Shown one piece after another: positions 1 to 5,796 of a stretch of 13,928 nucleotides of DNA. Numbering within the stretch: position 1 is the stretch's first letter; every line of letters begins with the position of its first letter. A program made the position numbers and the translations under genes. The notes under the pieces are model-generated. The model made no database searches and was not told the DNA's origin. It saw only the letters and a list, made by a program, of their open reading frames with translations. This stretch comes from Clostridia bacterium. Lineage in GTDB: Bacteria > Bacillota > Clostridia > Christensenellales > Borkfalkiaceae. The stretch covers positions 1-13,928 of the forward strand of contig JAGBYC010000134.1 of assembly GCA_017628935.1 (NCBI GenBank), read 5' to 3'.

Positions 1-1
1 A

Positions 2-1171
2 ATTTTAATGAACGCGCGCGTTTGGGACGCATCAGGTCACACTGCATCGTTCAGCGATCCTAAAATGGACTGTAAAGAATGTAAAAACCGTGCTCGTGCA
101 GATAACCTTATTGAAAATCATAGTAAAGGCGCAGTTAACCCTGATAAAATGACTCAAGAAGAAATGCAAGAGTATATTAACGAACATAAAGTTAACTGTC
201 CTATTTGTGGCAAATTCAACTGGACGCCTATTCGTAACTTTAACTTAATGTTCCAAACTTCACGTGGCGTTACTGATGAAGGCACTAACGTTATTTACCT
301 TCGTCCAGAAACAGCGCAAGGTGAATTCGTAAACTTCTTAAACGTTCAACGTACAACTCGTGCAAAAGTTCCTTTCGGTATTGCTCAAGTAGGTAAAGCG
401 TTTAGAAACGAAATTACCCCAGGTAACTTCATTTTTAGAACTATCGAATTCGAACAAATGGAACATCAATGGTTCTGTAAAGAAGGTACAGACGTAGAAT
501 TCTACGAATACTATAAAAAAGCAGCGCGTGAATTCCTTTTAGCGCTTGGCTTTAATGAAGACCACCTTCGTTATAAAGACCACGACAAACTTGCTCACTA
601 CGCTAAAGCAGCGTGCGATATTCAATATCTTTTCCCTATCGGCTGGTCTGAACTTAACGGTATTCACAACCGTACTGACTACGACCTTTCTCGCCATCAA
701 GAATATTCTGGTAAAAATATGGACTACCTTGACCCATATACTAACGAAAAGTATATTCCATACGTTATCGAATACTCTATCGGTGCTGACCGTCTTATGC
801 TTGCAGTTTTATCTGAAGCGTACGACGAAGAAACTTTAGAAAATGGCGACGTAAGAACTGTAATGCATTTTCATCCAGCACTTGCTGCGTATAAAGTTGC
901 CGTATTACCACTTCAAAAGAACCTTAGCGAAAAGGCTAAAGAAGTATACAAAAAACTTTCTAAATACTTTATGTGTACTTACGACGAAGCAGGTTCTATC
1001 GGTAAGCGTTATCGCCGTCAAGACGAAATCGGTACACCTTACTCAGTAACTATCGACTTTGATACCTTAGAAAACAACACCGTTACTATTCGTGACCGTG
1101 ATACTATGGAACAAATTCGTATTTCAATTGATGAGTTGCCTGCTTACGTGTTAGAAAAAATCGCGTTCTAA
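2..1171 (+). CDS. glyQS: Glycine--tRNA ligase, single-chain class II type, 5'-truncated by the window edge
   Basis: Charges tRNA-Gly with glycine in the cytoplasm; this is the homodimeric form, not the split alpha/beta form. The reading frame is open to base 2 (Ile-Leu before the Met at 8), so that Met is internal and roughly 70-75 N-terminal residues lie outside the window. Counting from the Met at 8, a CxxC pair (C22, C25) and CPICG (C64, C67) form the zinc-ribbon-like insertion typical of bacterial GlyRS. Class II motif 2 is seen as FRNEITPGNFIFRTIEFEQ and motif 3 as EYSIGADRLMLAVL. The final hundred or so residues are the anticodon-binding domain, starting near HPALAAYKVAVLPL and including GSIGKRYRRQDEIGTP. 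Codons favour C-ending forms (GAC, AAC, TTC), as expected of a highly expressed gene. A hairpin terminator follows about 140 nt downstream. Any T-box leader would lie outside the window. Confidence 0.97.
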   Translation: MLMNARVWDASGHTASFSDPKMDCKECKNRARADNLIENHSKGAVNPDKMTQEEMQEYINEHKVNCPICGKFNWTPIRNFNLMFQTSRGVTDEGTNVIYLRPETAQGEFVNFLNVQRTTRAKVPFGIAQVGKAFRNEITPGNFIFRTIEFEQMEHQWFCKEGTDVEFYEYYKKAAREFLLALGFNEDHLRYKDHDKLAHYAKAACDIQYLFPIGWSELNGIHNRTDYDLSRHQEYSGKNMDYLDPYTNEKYIPYVIEYSIGADRLMLAVLSEAYDEETLENGDVRTVMHFHPALAAYKVAVLPLQKNLSEKAKEVYKKLSKYFMCTYDEAGSIGKRYRRQDEIGTPYSVTIDFDTLENNTVTIRDRDTMEQIRISIDELPAYVLEKIAF

Positions 1172-1309
1172 AGCCTTATAAACTACGTATAACTTCGTTT
1201 ACTGCAAAGTTTCAACACTTCAACAACCAACAAGGTTAGTTTCAGCGTTTCACCTTTGCGAGCCTCGTTCTACTTGTTTCTAATGCTTTTAGCGATATTC
1301 TTAAATAAC

Positions 1310-1335
1310 TAAAGCGAAAGGAAACTTTCGCTTTA
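1310..1335 (+). terminator. Hairpin terminator after glyQS
   Basis: A perfect 11-bp inverted repeat (TAAAGCGAAAG / CTTTCGCTTTA) encloses a GAAA tetraloop. The downstream tract is A/T-rich but only moderately T-rich, so termination may be partial. It separates glyQS from birA. The 138 nt between the glyQS stop and this hairpin hold no ORF or RNA gene that I recognise. Confidence 0.7.
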
Positions 1336-1347
1336 ATTAAACTTTAA

Positions 1348-1379
1348 TTGTAAACTTTTTTGTTTTATTAGGTTAACAA
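1348..1379 (+). promoter_or_regulatory. BirA-box operator in front of birA-bioY
   Basis: The left half TTGTAAACT (1348-1356) and right half GGTTAACAA (1371-1379) form an inverted repeat with a 14-nt spacer. The right half reverse-complements to TTGTTAACC, which matches the left half at 7 of 9 positions. This agrees with the BirA operator (TTGTnAACC-N14/16-GGTTnACAA) known from biotin genes of many bacteria. The site ends one base before the birA ATG, so bound BirA (holo form with biotinyl-5'-AMP) would block the promoter and start region. A plausible but weak -10 (TATTAG, 1366-1371) lies inside it. No good Shine-Dalgarno sequence is present. Confidence 0.8.
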
Positions 1380-1380
1380 T

Positions 1381-2325
1381 ATGAAAACTAAACAAGCAAT
1401 TTTAAATATTTTACTTGAAACTAAAACTTACGTATCGGGTGAAAGTATTGCTAAAAAACTTAATATTTCACGCGTTGCAGTAAATAAAGGGGTAAATTCG
1501 TTAAGGGCTGACGGGTATAATATTACGTCGGTTACTAATAAAGGGTATTTACTTAAATTAACTAACGACTTAGACGCTAACGCAATAAAAGTAAAATCGG
1601 GCTATAATGGTGAAGTTATAGTGTGTAATCAAACGGTTAGCACTAACGTTGACTGTAAAGCGCTTGCTGAAAGTGGTAAGTTTTCAGTAGTTATTGCAAA
1701 AACTCAAACTGGAGGAAAGGGTAGGCTAAATAGAAAGTTTTATTCTGAAAGTGGCGGGGTGTATTTTAGCGTGGCGTTAAATTCTAACTTGCCTATTTCA
1801 AGTGGTGTAAACGTAACTACTTATACTGCCGTAGTGGTGGCGCGCGCTATTGAAAAGTTTGCTCCAGTAAGCGTGCAAATTAAATGGGTTAACGACCTTT
1901 TTATTTCTAATAAAAAAGTTTGTGGAATTTTAACTGAGGCAAGTTGCGATTTTGAGCAAAATAAACTTAAATATGCAGTTGTAGGCGTTGGCGTTAATAC
2001 CGACACTACTACTTTTAATAGCGAAATTGAAAATATAGCAACAAGCGTTTATAACGAGTGTGGCGTTAAAATAAATAAAGCCGATTTTATTAGCGAAATT
2101 ATTAAAAACTTAATGCGCGCCGAAGAAGAAATTTTAAAGGGCGATTATTTAGTTGAATATAAAAAAAGGTCGCTTGTTTTAGGTAAAATGGTAACCGTAT
2201 ATAGTGGGCAAGAGGTATACGATGCGCTTGCCGTCGATATAACTAACACAGGTGCTTTAGTGGTGGAAAAACATGGCGAAAAGTTAACCGTTTCATCGGG
2301 AGAAGTGAGCGTAAAATTAAAATGA
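1381..2325 (+). CDS. birA: Bifunctional biotin--[acetyl-CoA-carboxylase] ligase / biotin repressor BirA
   Basis: Makes biotinyl-5'-AMP from biotin and ATP and transfers biotin to the acceptor lysine of biotin-dependent carboxylases; the N-terminal domain makes it a DNA-binding repressor as well. Residues 1-60 are a winged helix (SGESIAKKLNISRVAVNKGVNSL, HTH_11 type). The catalytic core follows: QTGGKGRLNRKF (109-120) is the counterpart of the E. coli GRGRRGR loop, then KWVNDLF (168-174, KWPND motif) and KKVCGILTEA (178-187). A small SH3-like C-terminal domain (about 265-312) completes the normal 314-aa length. The start fits the family N-terminus, but its ribosome binding site is poor because the operator directly precedes it. 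The stop overlaps the bioY start by 4 nt (ATGA), so the two are translationally coupled. The presence of the HTH together with a BirA box strongly suggests autoregulation. Confidence 0.95.
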   Translation: MKTKQAILNILLETKTYVSGESIAKKLNISRVAVNKGVNSLRADGYNITSVTNKGYLLKLTNDLDANAIKVKSGYNGEVIVCNQTVSTNVDCKALAESGKFSVVIAKTQTGGKGRLNRKFYSESGGVYFSVALNSNLPISSGVNVTTYTAVVVARAIEKFAPVSVQIKWVNDLFISNKKVCGILTEASCDFEQNKLKYAVVGVGVNTDTTTFNSEIENIATSVYNECGVKINKADFISEIIKNLMRAEEEILKGDYLVEYKKRSLVLGKMVTVYSGQEVYDALAVDITNTGALVVEKHGEKLTVSSGEVSVKLK

Positions 2326-2882
2326 GTAATTTTGAAAAACAAAAGGCTTTTTCTGTAAAAGACCTAACTATAATTGCACTTTTTACGGCAATTTTATGCG
2401 TTGTTTCACCCTTTACAATACCAGTTGGGTTAGTTCCTATAAGCGTTAGTAGTTTGGCAATATTTTTAGCGTGCGCCGTACTTGGAACGGTAAAATCGAC
2501 GGTTGCAGTTAGCGTATATATTTTAATAGGGTTAACGGGGCTACCGGTATACTCGTCGTTCACGGGTGGCTTTGGCGTATTGTTCGGTGTAACGGGTGGT
2601 TTTATTATAGGGTATATTCCGTGCGCGCTAGTAACTAGTGTAATATTAAAAGCGTTTGAAAATAAAAAATCGCTATATTTTATAGCGTTTACAGTTGGCA
2701 CGATAGTTTTATATTTATGTGGAGTAGGTTATTATACGTTAGCGTATCAAGTAACGTTTAGCGTAGCAATTTTAACTTGCGTAGTTCCTTTTATAGTGGT
2801 AGATATTATAAAAATAATATTAGCAACTACGCTTACCATAATTTTAAAACCAAAACTTAAGCAATTTAAAAACCACGGCTAA
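2322..2882 (+). CDS. bioY: Biotin transporter BioY (ECF S component)
   Basis: Membrane protein that captures biotin for import, usually with the shared energy-coupling module EcfA/A'/T, which is not in this window. The 186-aa protein is very hydrophobic with about six predicted membrane segments. It carries the characteristic BioY stretch VPISVSSLAIFLACAVLG (37-54), then VYILIGLTGLPVYSSF and the glycine-rich GGFGVLFGVTGGFIIGYI. It overlaps birA by 4 nt, forming a biotin salvage operon presumably repressed by BirA when biotin is plentiful. No biotin synthesis genes (bioB, bioD, bioA/F) are seen, so the unit points to uptake rather than synthesis. The last codons and stop lie inside the terminator hairpin. 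Confidence 0.95.
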   Translation: MSNFEKQKAFSVKDLTIIALFTAILCVVSPFTIPVGLVPISVSSLAIFLACAVLGTVKSTVAVSVYILIGLTGLPVYSSFTGGFGVLFGVTGGFIIGYIPCALVTSVILKAFENKKSLYFIAFTVGTIVLYLCGVGYYTLAYQVTFSVAILTCVVPFIVVDIIKIILATTLTIILKPKLKQFKNHG

Positions 2883-2894
2883 TACCGTGGTTTT
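2869..2894. terminator. Bidirectional terminator between bioY and the XRE gene
   Basis: AAAACCACGG / CCGTGGTTTT forms a 10-bp stem with loop CTAATA. The bioY stop codon (2880-2882) sits in the loop. T-rich tracts occur on both sides (TTTTGTTTTA on +, TTTTTAAA on -), so it can stop bioY transcription and that of the convergent XRE gene ending at 2898. Confidence 0.88.
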
Positions 2895-2897
2895 GTT

Positions 2898-3131
2898 TTA
2901 ATCTTCATAATCGTTAAAATAATCTTTATTAAAAAATTCAGATAAAGTTATACCTGCGCCTTGACAAAATGCTTTAATTGTAGAAACTTTTGAGCATTTA
3001 GTTCTGCCTTTAATTAAGTCGTAAATTGCAGATGGCGACTTTCCTCCGTTTAACGTTGCTTCACATACGTTGATATTCTTTTCGTTACATACTTCTTCTA
3101 TTCTTTTAATTATAGCGTCATTTATATTCAT
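2898..3131 (-). CDS. Small XRE-family helix-turn-helix transcriptional regulator
   Basis: A 77-aa cytoplasmic DNA-binding protein that is almost all one Cro/CI-type HTH domain. Helices are recognisable in NINDAIIKRIEEVCNEKNI, the turn and recognition helix in GGKSPSAIYDLIKGRTKCSK, and the closing helices in VSTIKAFCQGAGITLSEFF, followed by an acidic tail (NDYED). The start at 3131 is chosen because AAGGTGG lies 5 nt upstream; the longer reading from 3215 would run through two operator palindromes and has no ribosome site. It is divergent from the SLOG-like gene at 3280. The shared gap contains repeated TCGTGGA/TCCACGA palindromes, the likely binding sites of this protein, so it probably represses itself and its neighbour. 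With no sensor domain, the signal must act on the HTH protein itself or through a partner. Composition is AT-richer than the flanking genes. Confidence 0.85.
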   Translation of the reverse strand: MNINDAIIKRIEEVCNEKNINVCEATLNGGKSPSAIYDLIKGRTKCSKVSTIKAFCQGAGITLSEFFNKDYFNDYED

Positions 3132-3141
3132 ATAACCACCT

Positions 3142-3170
3142 TCGTGGAGTTCCGTATAGGTATTCCACGA
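3142..3170. promoter_or_regulatory. Two degenerate operator copies in front of the XRE gene
   Basis: TCGTGGAGTTCC (3142-3153) is a good left arm with a poor right arm. ATTCCACGA (3162-3170) is a good right arm with a poor left arm. Fitted to the 16-nt pattern TCGTGGAnTTCCACGA they span 3142-3157 and 3155-3170. The outer arms (3142-3148 and 3164-3170) are exact reverse complements and could also pair as one stem. The block covers the predicted start of XRE transcription and touches its ribosome site (AAGGTGG, 3142-3136), a good position for repression. Confidence 0.6.
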
Positions 3171-3174
3171 AAAT

Positions 3175-3180
3175 ATTATA
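3175..3180 (-). promoter_or_regulatory. Probable -10 box of the XRE gene
   Basis: Read on the minus strand this is TATAAT, placing a transcription start near 3168, inside the operator block, with a leader of about 37 nt. The matching -35 zone (about 3198-3203) has no good consensus and is overlapped by the central palindrome at 3202-3217. This would suit an autorepressed promoter. Confidence 0.5.
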
Positions 3181-3201
3181 TGTATTATTAAAAATATTAT
3201 C

Positions 3202-3217
3202 TCGTGGAGTTCCACGA
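3202..3217. promoter_or_regulatory. Perfect operator palindrome (central site)
   Basis: TCGTGGAGTTCCACGA has two perfect 7-bp arms around GT. It lies immediately upstream of the -35 box of the SLOG-gene promoter and across the presumed -35 of the XRE promoter, so one protein bound here could control both directions. Its centre is about 47-48 bp from the centres of the neighbouring copies on either side. Confidence 0.72.
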
Positions 3218-3219
3218 TG

Positions 3220-3248
3220 TTGACTTTTTCAAACTTGTTTTATATAAT
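3220..3248 (+). promoter_or_regulatory. Near-consensus sigma-A promoter of the SLOG-like gene
   Basis: TTGACT (3220-3225) and TATAAT (3243-3248) are separated by exactly 17 nt. The predicted start (about 3255) falls inside the operator copy at 3250-3265. A promoter this strong framed by operators implies the gene is normally kept off and fully induced on derepression. Confidence 0.82.
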
Positions 3249-3249
3249 A

Positions 3250-3265
3250 TTACGGAATTCCACGA
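3250..3265. promoter_or_regulatory. Operator copy at the transcription start of the SLOG-like gene
   Basis: TTACGGAATTCCACGA fits TCGTGGAnTTCCACGA with an intact right arm and three mismatches in the left arm; the core GGAATTCC is itself palindromic. It sits between the -10 box and the start codon at 3280, the classic position for a repressor that blocks initiation. Confidence 0.62.
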
Positions 3266-3279
3266 TATTATAGGTAAGT

Positions 3280-3756
3280 ATGAAAGTTTGCTTTATAGGT
3301 CATAGGTATATAGAAAATGCAGAAGCTGTCAAAAAATTATTAAAAGAAACTTTAGAAGTGGTAATAAAACAGGGAGTAAACACTTTCTATTTTGGTAGTA
3401 AGAGTGAGTTTGATGACTTAGCGTATGAAGTAGTTACTACTCTTAAAAAAAGCTATAATAATATTAAAAGGGTGTACGTAAGGTCGGCTTATCAATTTAT
3501 TGAAAAGTTTTACGAAGAATATTTGTTAAAGTCATATGAAGAAACGTATTTCCCACCTAAAATAGAAAATGCAGGTAAAAGTTCATACGTAGAGCGCAAT
3601 TTTGAAATGATAGATAATTCTACATATTGCATATTTTATTATAATGAAAATTATGTGCCATTAAAAAGGGGTCGATATCAACGCAATAGTGGAACTAAAG
3701 TTGCATATAAATATGCATTAAAAAAGAAGAAAAAAATTATAAATTTATATAAATAA
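3280..3756 (+). CDS. SLOG / DUF1273-like Rossmann-fold protein, function unknown
   Basis: A 158-aa soluble protein resembling the SLOG (SMF/DprA-LOG, YpsA/DUF1273-like) superfamily. This is a Rossmann-like fold thought to bind nucleotides or nucleotide-derived ligands. Visible marks are the N-terminal strand and loop CFIGHRY (4-10), FYFGSKSEFDDLAYE (36-50) where a glycine-containing strand end is followed by a conserved acidic helix, a NFEMIDNSTYCIFYYNE strand (107-123), and a late SGTKVAYKYALKKKKKIINLY (137-157) in which SGTK probably contacts phosphate. It has no membrane segment or signal peptide. It is divergent from the XRE gene and has a strong operator-flanked promoter; the ribosome site (AGGTAAGT) is weak. 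A two-way terminator follows. AT-rich third positions and many AAA/ATA codons differ from neighbouring genes. Family placement is by motif pattern; the substrate or partner cannot be told. Confidence 0.72.
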   Translation: MKVCFIGHRYIENAEAVKKLLKETLEVVIKQGVNTFYFGSKSEFDDLAYEVVTTLKKSYNNIKRVYVRSAYQFIEKFYEEYLLKSYEETYFPPKIENAGKSSYVERNFEMIDNSTYCIFYYNENYVPLKRGRYQRNSGTKVAYKYALKKKKKIINLYK

Positions 3757-3759
3757 ATG

Positions 3760-3790
3760 AAAAAACGGCAAGAAAACTTGCCGTTTTTTT
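3760..3790. terminator. Bidirectional terminator between the SLOG-like gene and the small minus-strand genes
   Basis: ACGGCAAG / CTTGCCGT with an AAAA loop is extended by A and T runs on either side into a stem of about 13 bp. It is followed by T7 on the plus strand and by a T run on the minus strand. It serves both the SLOG-like gene (stop at 3756) and the minus-strand gene ending at 3795. Confidence 0.9.
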
Positions 3791-3794
3791 AGGT

Positions 3795-3905
3795 TTACAA
3801 ATCGTCAGCATCTTGAACGGGCTTGCCGTCGTCGGCTATACCCGTATAACTGCCGTTAGGGTCAAAAGAAGAATAAAAATTGCGTTTTTTACTTTTTTTA
3901 CCCAT
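3795..3905 (-). CDS. 36-aa small protein ending in PVQDADDL
   Basis: A short gene reading MGKKSKKRNFYSS, then FDPNGSYTGIADDGKPVQDADDL and TAA. The basic N-terminus and acidic C-terminus are sharply split. From memory, tiny proteins with DPNGSYTG and a terminal PVQDADDL are recurrent in Clostridia, but I know of no assigned function. Its ATG shares one base with the stop of the upstream 37-codon gene (TAATG) and it has no ribosome site of its own, so it is probably made by translational coupling. The stop lies just before the shared terminator. A role in the spore is possible given spoIVFA/B next door, but that is inference only. Confidence 0.65.
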   Translation of the reverse strand: MGKKSKKRNFYSSFDPNGSYTGIADDGKPVQDADDL

Positions 3906-4018
3906 TATTTGCAGTTTTTAGTTGCTTTAGTACTTCTTGTAGCCTTAGCATCTTTAGTTTGCTGAGTTTTATTGTTTACCTTATTGGTAGTATTAGAATT
4001 AGTTTTAGTACTTTTCAT
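3905..4018 (-). CDS. 37-aa Lys/Thr/Asn-rich small protein
   Basis: The product begins MKSTKTNSNTTNKVNN and ends KATKNCK. It is made almost entirely of Lys, Thr, Asn, Ser and Ala, with a single Cys two residues from the end, and is very basic and probably unstructured. Reality is supported by a strong ribosome site (TAGGAGGTAATTATG), a plausible promoter upstream, and the tight TAATG junction with the following gene. Composition recalls small basic spore-core or nucleic-acid-binding peptides, but no known SASP signature is present, so I do not assign one. Possibly expressed during sporulation. Confidence 0.62.
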   Translation of the reverse strand: MKSTKTNSNTTNKVNNKTQQTKDAKATRSTKATKNCK

Positions 4019-4035
4019 AATTACCTCCTAAAACT

Positions 4036-4065
4036 ATTATGTAACTAAAATTAAAGGTTATACAA
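4036..4065 (-). promoter_or_regulatory. Candidate promoter of the two small minus-strand genes
   Basis: On the minus strand, TTGTAT (4065-4060) and CATAAT (4041-4036) are 18 nt apart, giving a start near 4029, just upstream of the AGGAGG ribosome site. It is a sigma-A-like match only; a sporulation sigma factor cannot be excluded. Confidence 0.45.
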
Positions 4066-4152
4066 AAATCGATAAAAATTTTACGCAATAAACGTTCTAA
4101 ACGTATTTTTTAGGTCATAGCATATAACACCGATAGAATAAAGGAGTTAGTT

Positions 4153-4896
4153 ATGAGTAGTGATAATTATTTAAAAATGGTAGAAATTCCCGTAGATACT
4201 TGCGACGTAATTGTAAAACCGTCGCGCCGTAAGAAAAAAGACGTTAAGCAAGAAGTTATTGAAATGGTAAACGACGACGTTATGGAAAAAAACGAAAAAC
4301 CACGCCGTTTAACTAAAAAACCGTCAACAAAGTATAATAAAATTAAAAATAAAATTAAAAAAGTAACGCCTGTTGAAGACGAAACGGTTACAGTTAAAAG
4401 TAGTAGATTTGATATTATTTCCGTTCAAGTGGTTGCAATTTTCGTTTTAGTTATAGGTATAATTTTAACTAACGTATTTATTGAAGATAGTGGTATGAAT
4501 AACCTACTTAGGTCAGTTTTTGGTACTGAAACGTCAACAATTTCTACTGCAACTTATTCTGAATTTGAACCACTTTTACCAAGTAAAACTGGTGAAGTTA
4601 CACTTGAAAACGGCGTTATGACGGTTAGTGGTGGTAGCGTGTATTCTCCTTGCGACGGAGTTGTTGAAAGCGTAGAGCTTGACGGTGAAAAATACAACGT
4701 AACAATTCGCCATAGTAATTCTTTTACAACGCTTATTAAAGGTGTTGAATTATGCTATTTAAACGTTGGTGACGACGTGTATTCAAGTATCGCGCTTGGT
4801 TTTTCAAACGATGCGTTAGAAGTAAGTATGTTTAACGGCAATTTACTTATTACCGATTATTCTTTAACGGGCGATGAAATAATATGGCTCGTTTAA
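4153..4896 (+). CDS. spoIVFA: SpoIVFA-like sporulation membrane protein with degenerate M23 (LytM) domain
   Basis: Likely partner and regulator of the intramembrane protease SpoIVFB, which activates pro-sigma-K in the mother cell. The 247-aa protein has a long, highly charged cytoplasmic N-terminus (1-85, many Lys/Arg), one membrane segment (about 89-109, VQVVAIFVLVIGIILTNVFI) and an extracytoplasmic C-terminal domain. Residues about 160-220 follow a LytM/M23 fold (YSPCDGVVESVE, VTIRHSNSFTTLIKG, LNVGDDVYSSIALGFS), but the HxxxD and HxH zinc ligands are not intact, so it should be a non-enzymatic scaffold, as in SpoIVFA. A good AAGGAG site lies 6 nt before the start. The last 13 nt overlap spoIVFB, the usual gene order. 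Sequence identity to known SpoIVFA is probably low; the assignment rests on architecture plus neighbour. Confidence 0.8.
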   Translation: MSSDNYLKMVEIPVDTCDVIVKPSRRKKKDVKQEVIEMVNDDVMEKNEKPRRLTKKPSTKYNKIKNKIKKVTPVEDETVTVKSSRFDIISVQVVAIFVLVIGIILTNVFIEDSGMNNLLRSVFGTETSTISTATYSEFEPLLPSKTGEVTLENGVMTVSGGSVYSPCDGVVESVELDGEKYNVTIRHSNSFTTLIKGVELCYLNVGDDVYSSIALGFSNDALEVSMFNGNLLITDYSLTGDEIIWLV

Positions 4897-5726
4897 AAGT
4901 AACGGTACACCCGTTATTTTTCATATTTGGATTGTACTTTGCCTTAACTGGCAAAGTATTTTCTTTTTTAACGTTTACAATATCGGCAGGCTTGCACGAA
5001 TACGGGCACTATTTAGCGTCTGAAAAAGCAGGGTATAAATTAAATAGAATAACGCTTATGCCGTACGGCGCCGTTATTTCGGGCGACCTAACTTCACTTA
5101 GTTATAAAGACGAGTGTAAAATTGCTTTAGCTGGCCCGTTAACCAACGCTATAATTGCGCTTTTTTGTATAGCGCTTTGGTGGTTTATTCCAGACGTTTA
5201 CCCGTATACCGAACTTATAGTATTAGCCAACGTTTCTATTGCAATAATCAACCTATTGCCCGCTTATCCACTTGACGGTGGTAGGTTTTTATACGCTACT
5301 TTATGCTTAATTTTAAAAAGAAAAACTGCGCGAATAATAGTTAAAGGATTAGGTGTTTTGCTATCCGTTTTATTATTTGCGCTATTTGTATATTCGTGCT
5401 TTACAACTATAAATATAACTATATTATTTTTTGCTTTATTTATACTTTTTGGCGTGTTTTCACAAAGCAAAAGTAACCGTTACGTTAAAATTTATAGCGA
5501 CTTTAGTTTAAACTTAACTAAGCCTAAATTAGTAAAACGAATAGCCGTTTCGGGCGATAGTATTATTAAAGATTTGTATTGCATTTTAAACGGAGAATAT
5601 TACTACGAAATAATAGTGTTTTGTGGCAATAAAAAAACGGCTGTGCTTAGTGGCGAAAAACTTTTAAACGTGGTAACGTACTCTAACGCGTATATGAAAA
5701 TTAAAGACGCCGTCAATTGTAGTTAA
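4884..5726 (+). CDS. spoIVFB: SpoIVFB-like site-2 (M50) intramembrane metalloprotease
   Basis: Zinc protease that cuts pro-sigma-K inside the membrane to switch on late mother-cell gene expression. The 280-aa protein has several hydrophobic segments. The zinc motif HEYGH (38-42, Glu39 catalytic) lies in the second segment, and the third ligand Asp131 lies in LLPAYPLDGGRFLYATL (124-140), the family NPDG-type motif. FTISAGLHEYGHYLASEKAGYK and LMPYGAVISG are typical of SpoIVFB. The C-terminal 75 or so residues form a soluble domain where B. subtilis SpoIVFB has a CBS domain; here the CBS pattern is weak. It overlaps spoIVFA by 13 nt, so the two are probably coupled. With the pair present, the organism is very likely an endospore former. 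Confidence 0.9.
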   Translation: MARLKVTVHPLFFIFGLYFALTGKVFSFLTFTISAGLHEYGHYLASEKAGYKLNRITLMPYGAVISGDLTSLSYKDECKIALAGPLTNAIIALFCIALWWFIPDVYPYTELIVLANVSIAIINLLPAYPLDGGRFLYATLCLILKRKTARIIVKGLGVLLSVLLFALFVYSCFTTINITILFFALFILFGVFSQSKSNRYVKIYSDFSLNLTKPKLVKRIAVSGDSIIKDLYCILNGEYYYEIIVFCGNKKTAVLSGEKLLNVVTYSNAYMKIKDAVNCS

Positions 5727-5758
5727 GGTTAAAATTAATTTGATATAACGGTATTTTA

Positions 5759-5787
5759 TTGCATAATTAAAATTATTATGCTATAAT
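5759..5787 (+). promoter_or_regulatory. Sigma-A-like promoter in front of the radical SAM gene, with palindromic spacer
   Basis: TTGCAT (5759-5764) and TATAAT (5782-5787) are 17 nt apart. The predicted start (about 5794) is only 2-3 nt before the ATG at 5797, so the mRNA would be essentially leaderless, or translation depends on a longer transcript from spoIVFAB. An inverted repeat GCATAAT-N7-ATTATGC (5761-5781) occupies the -35/-10 spacer and might be a regulator site. Confidence 0.6.
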
Positions 5788-5796
5788 AATCAAGGT

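Noticed and set aside
546..839. Plus-strand open frame inside glyQS
   Set aside because: It lies wholly within a conserved GlyRS coding region in another frame; Thr/Leu-rich low-complexity product.
1172..1309. Possible tRNA or small RNA after glyQS
   Set aside because: GCAAAG/CTTTGC segments can pair at a distance, but no cloverleaf, T-loop or known RNA class fits.
2243..2701. Minus-strand open frame antisense to birA/bioY
   Set aside because: It is a shadow of two firmly identified genes, has no ribosome site, and its Pro/Thr-rich product is an artefact of AT-rich codons read in reverse.
3132..3215. 28-residue N-terminal extension of the XRE protein (start at 3215)
   Set aside because: It is translated from two operator palindromes and the predicted -10 box, has no ribosome site, and does not resemble an HTH protein; the ATG at 3131 has AAGGTGG at 5 nt.
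3142..3265. Short repeats read as a CRISPR-like array
   Set aside because: Copies are degenerate 16-nt palindromes overlapping promoters, with no spacers of regular length and no cas genes; operators explain them better.
2898..4018. Prophage or integrative element
   Set aside because: No integrase, att repeats or structural genes; only composition and the XRE gene hint at mobility, so I keep it as a possible acquired module only.
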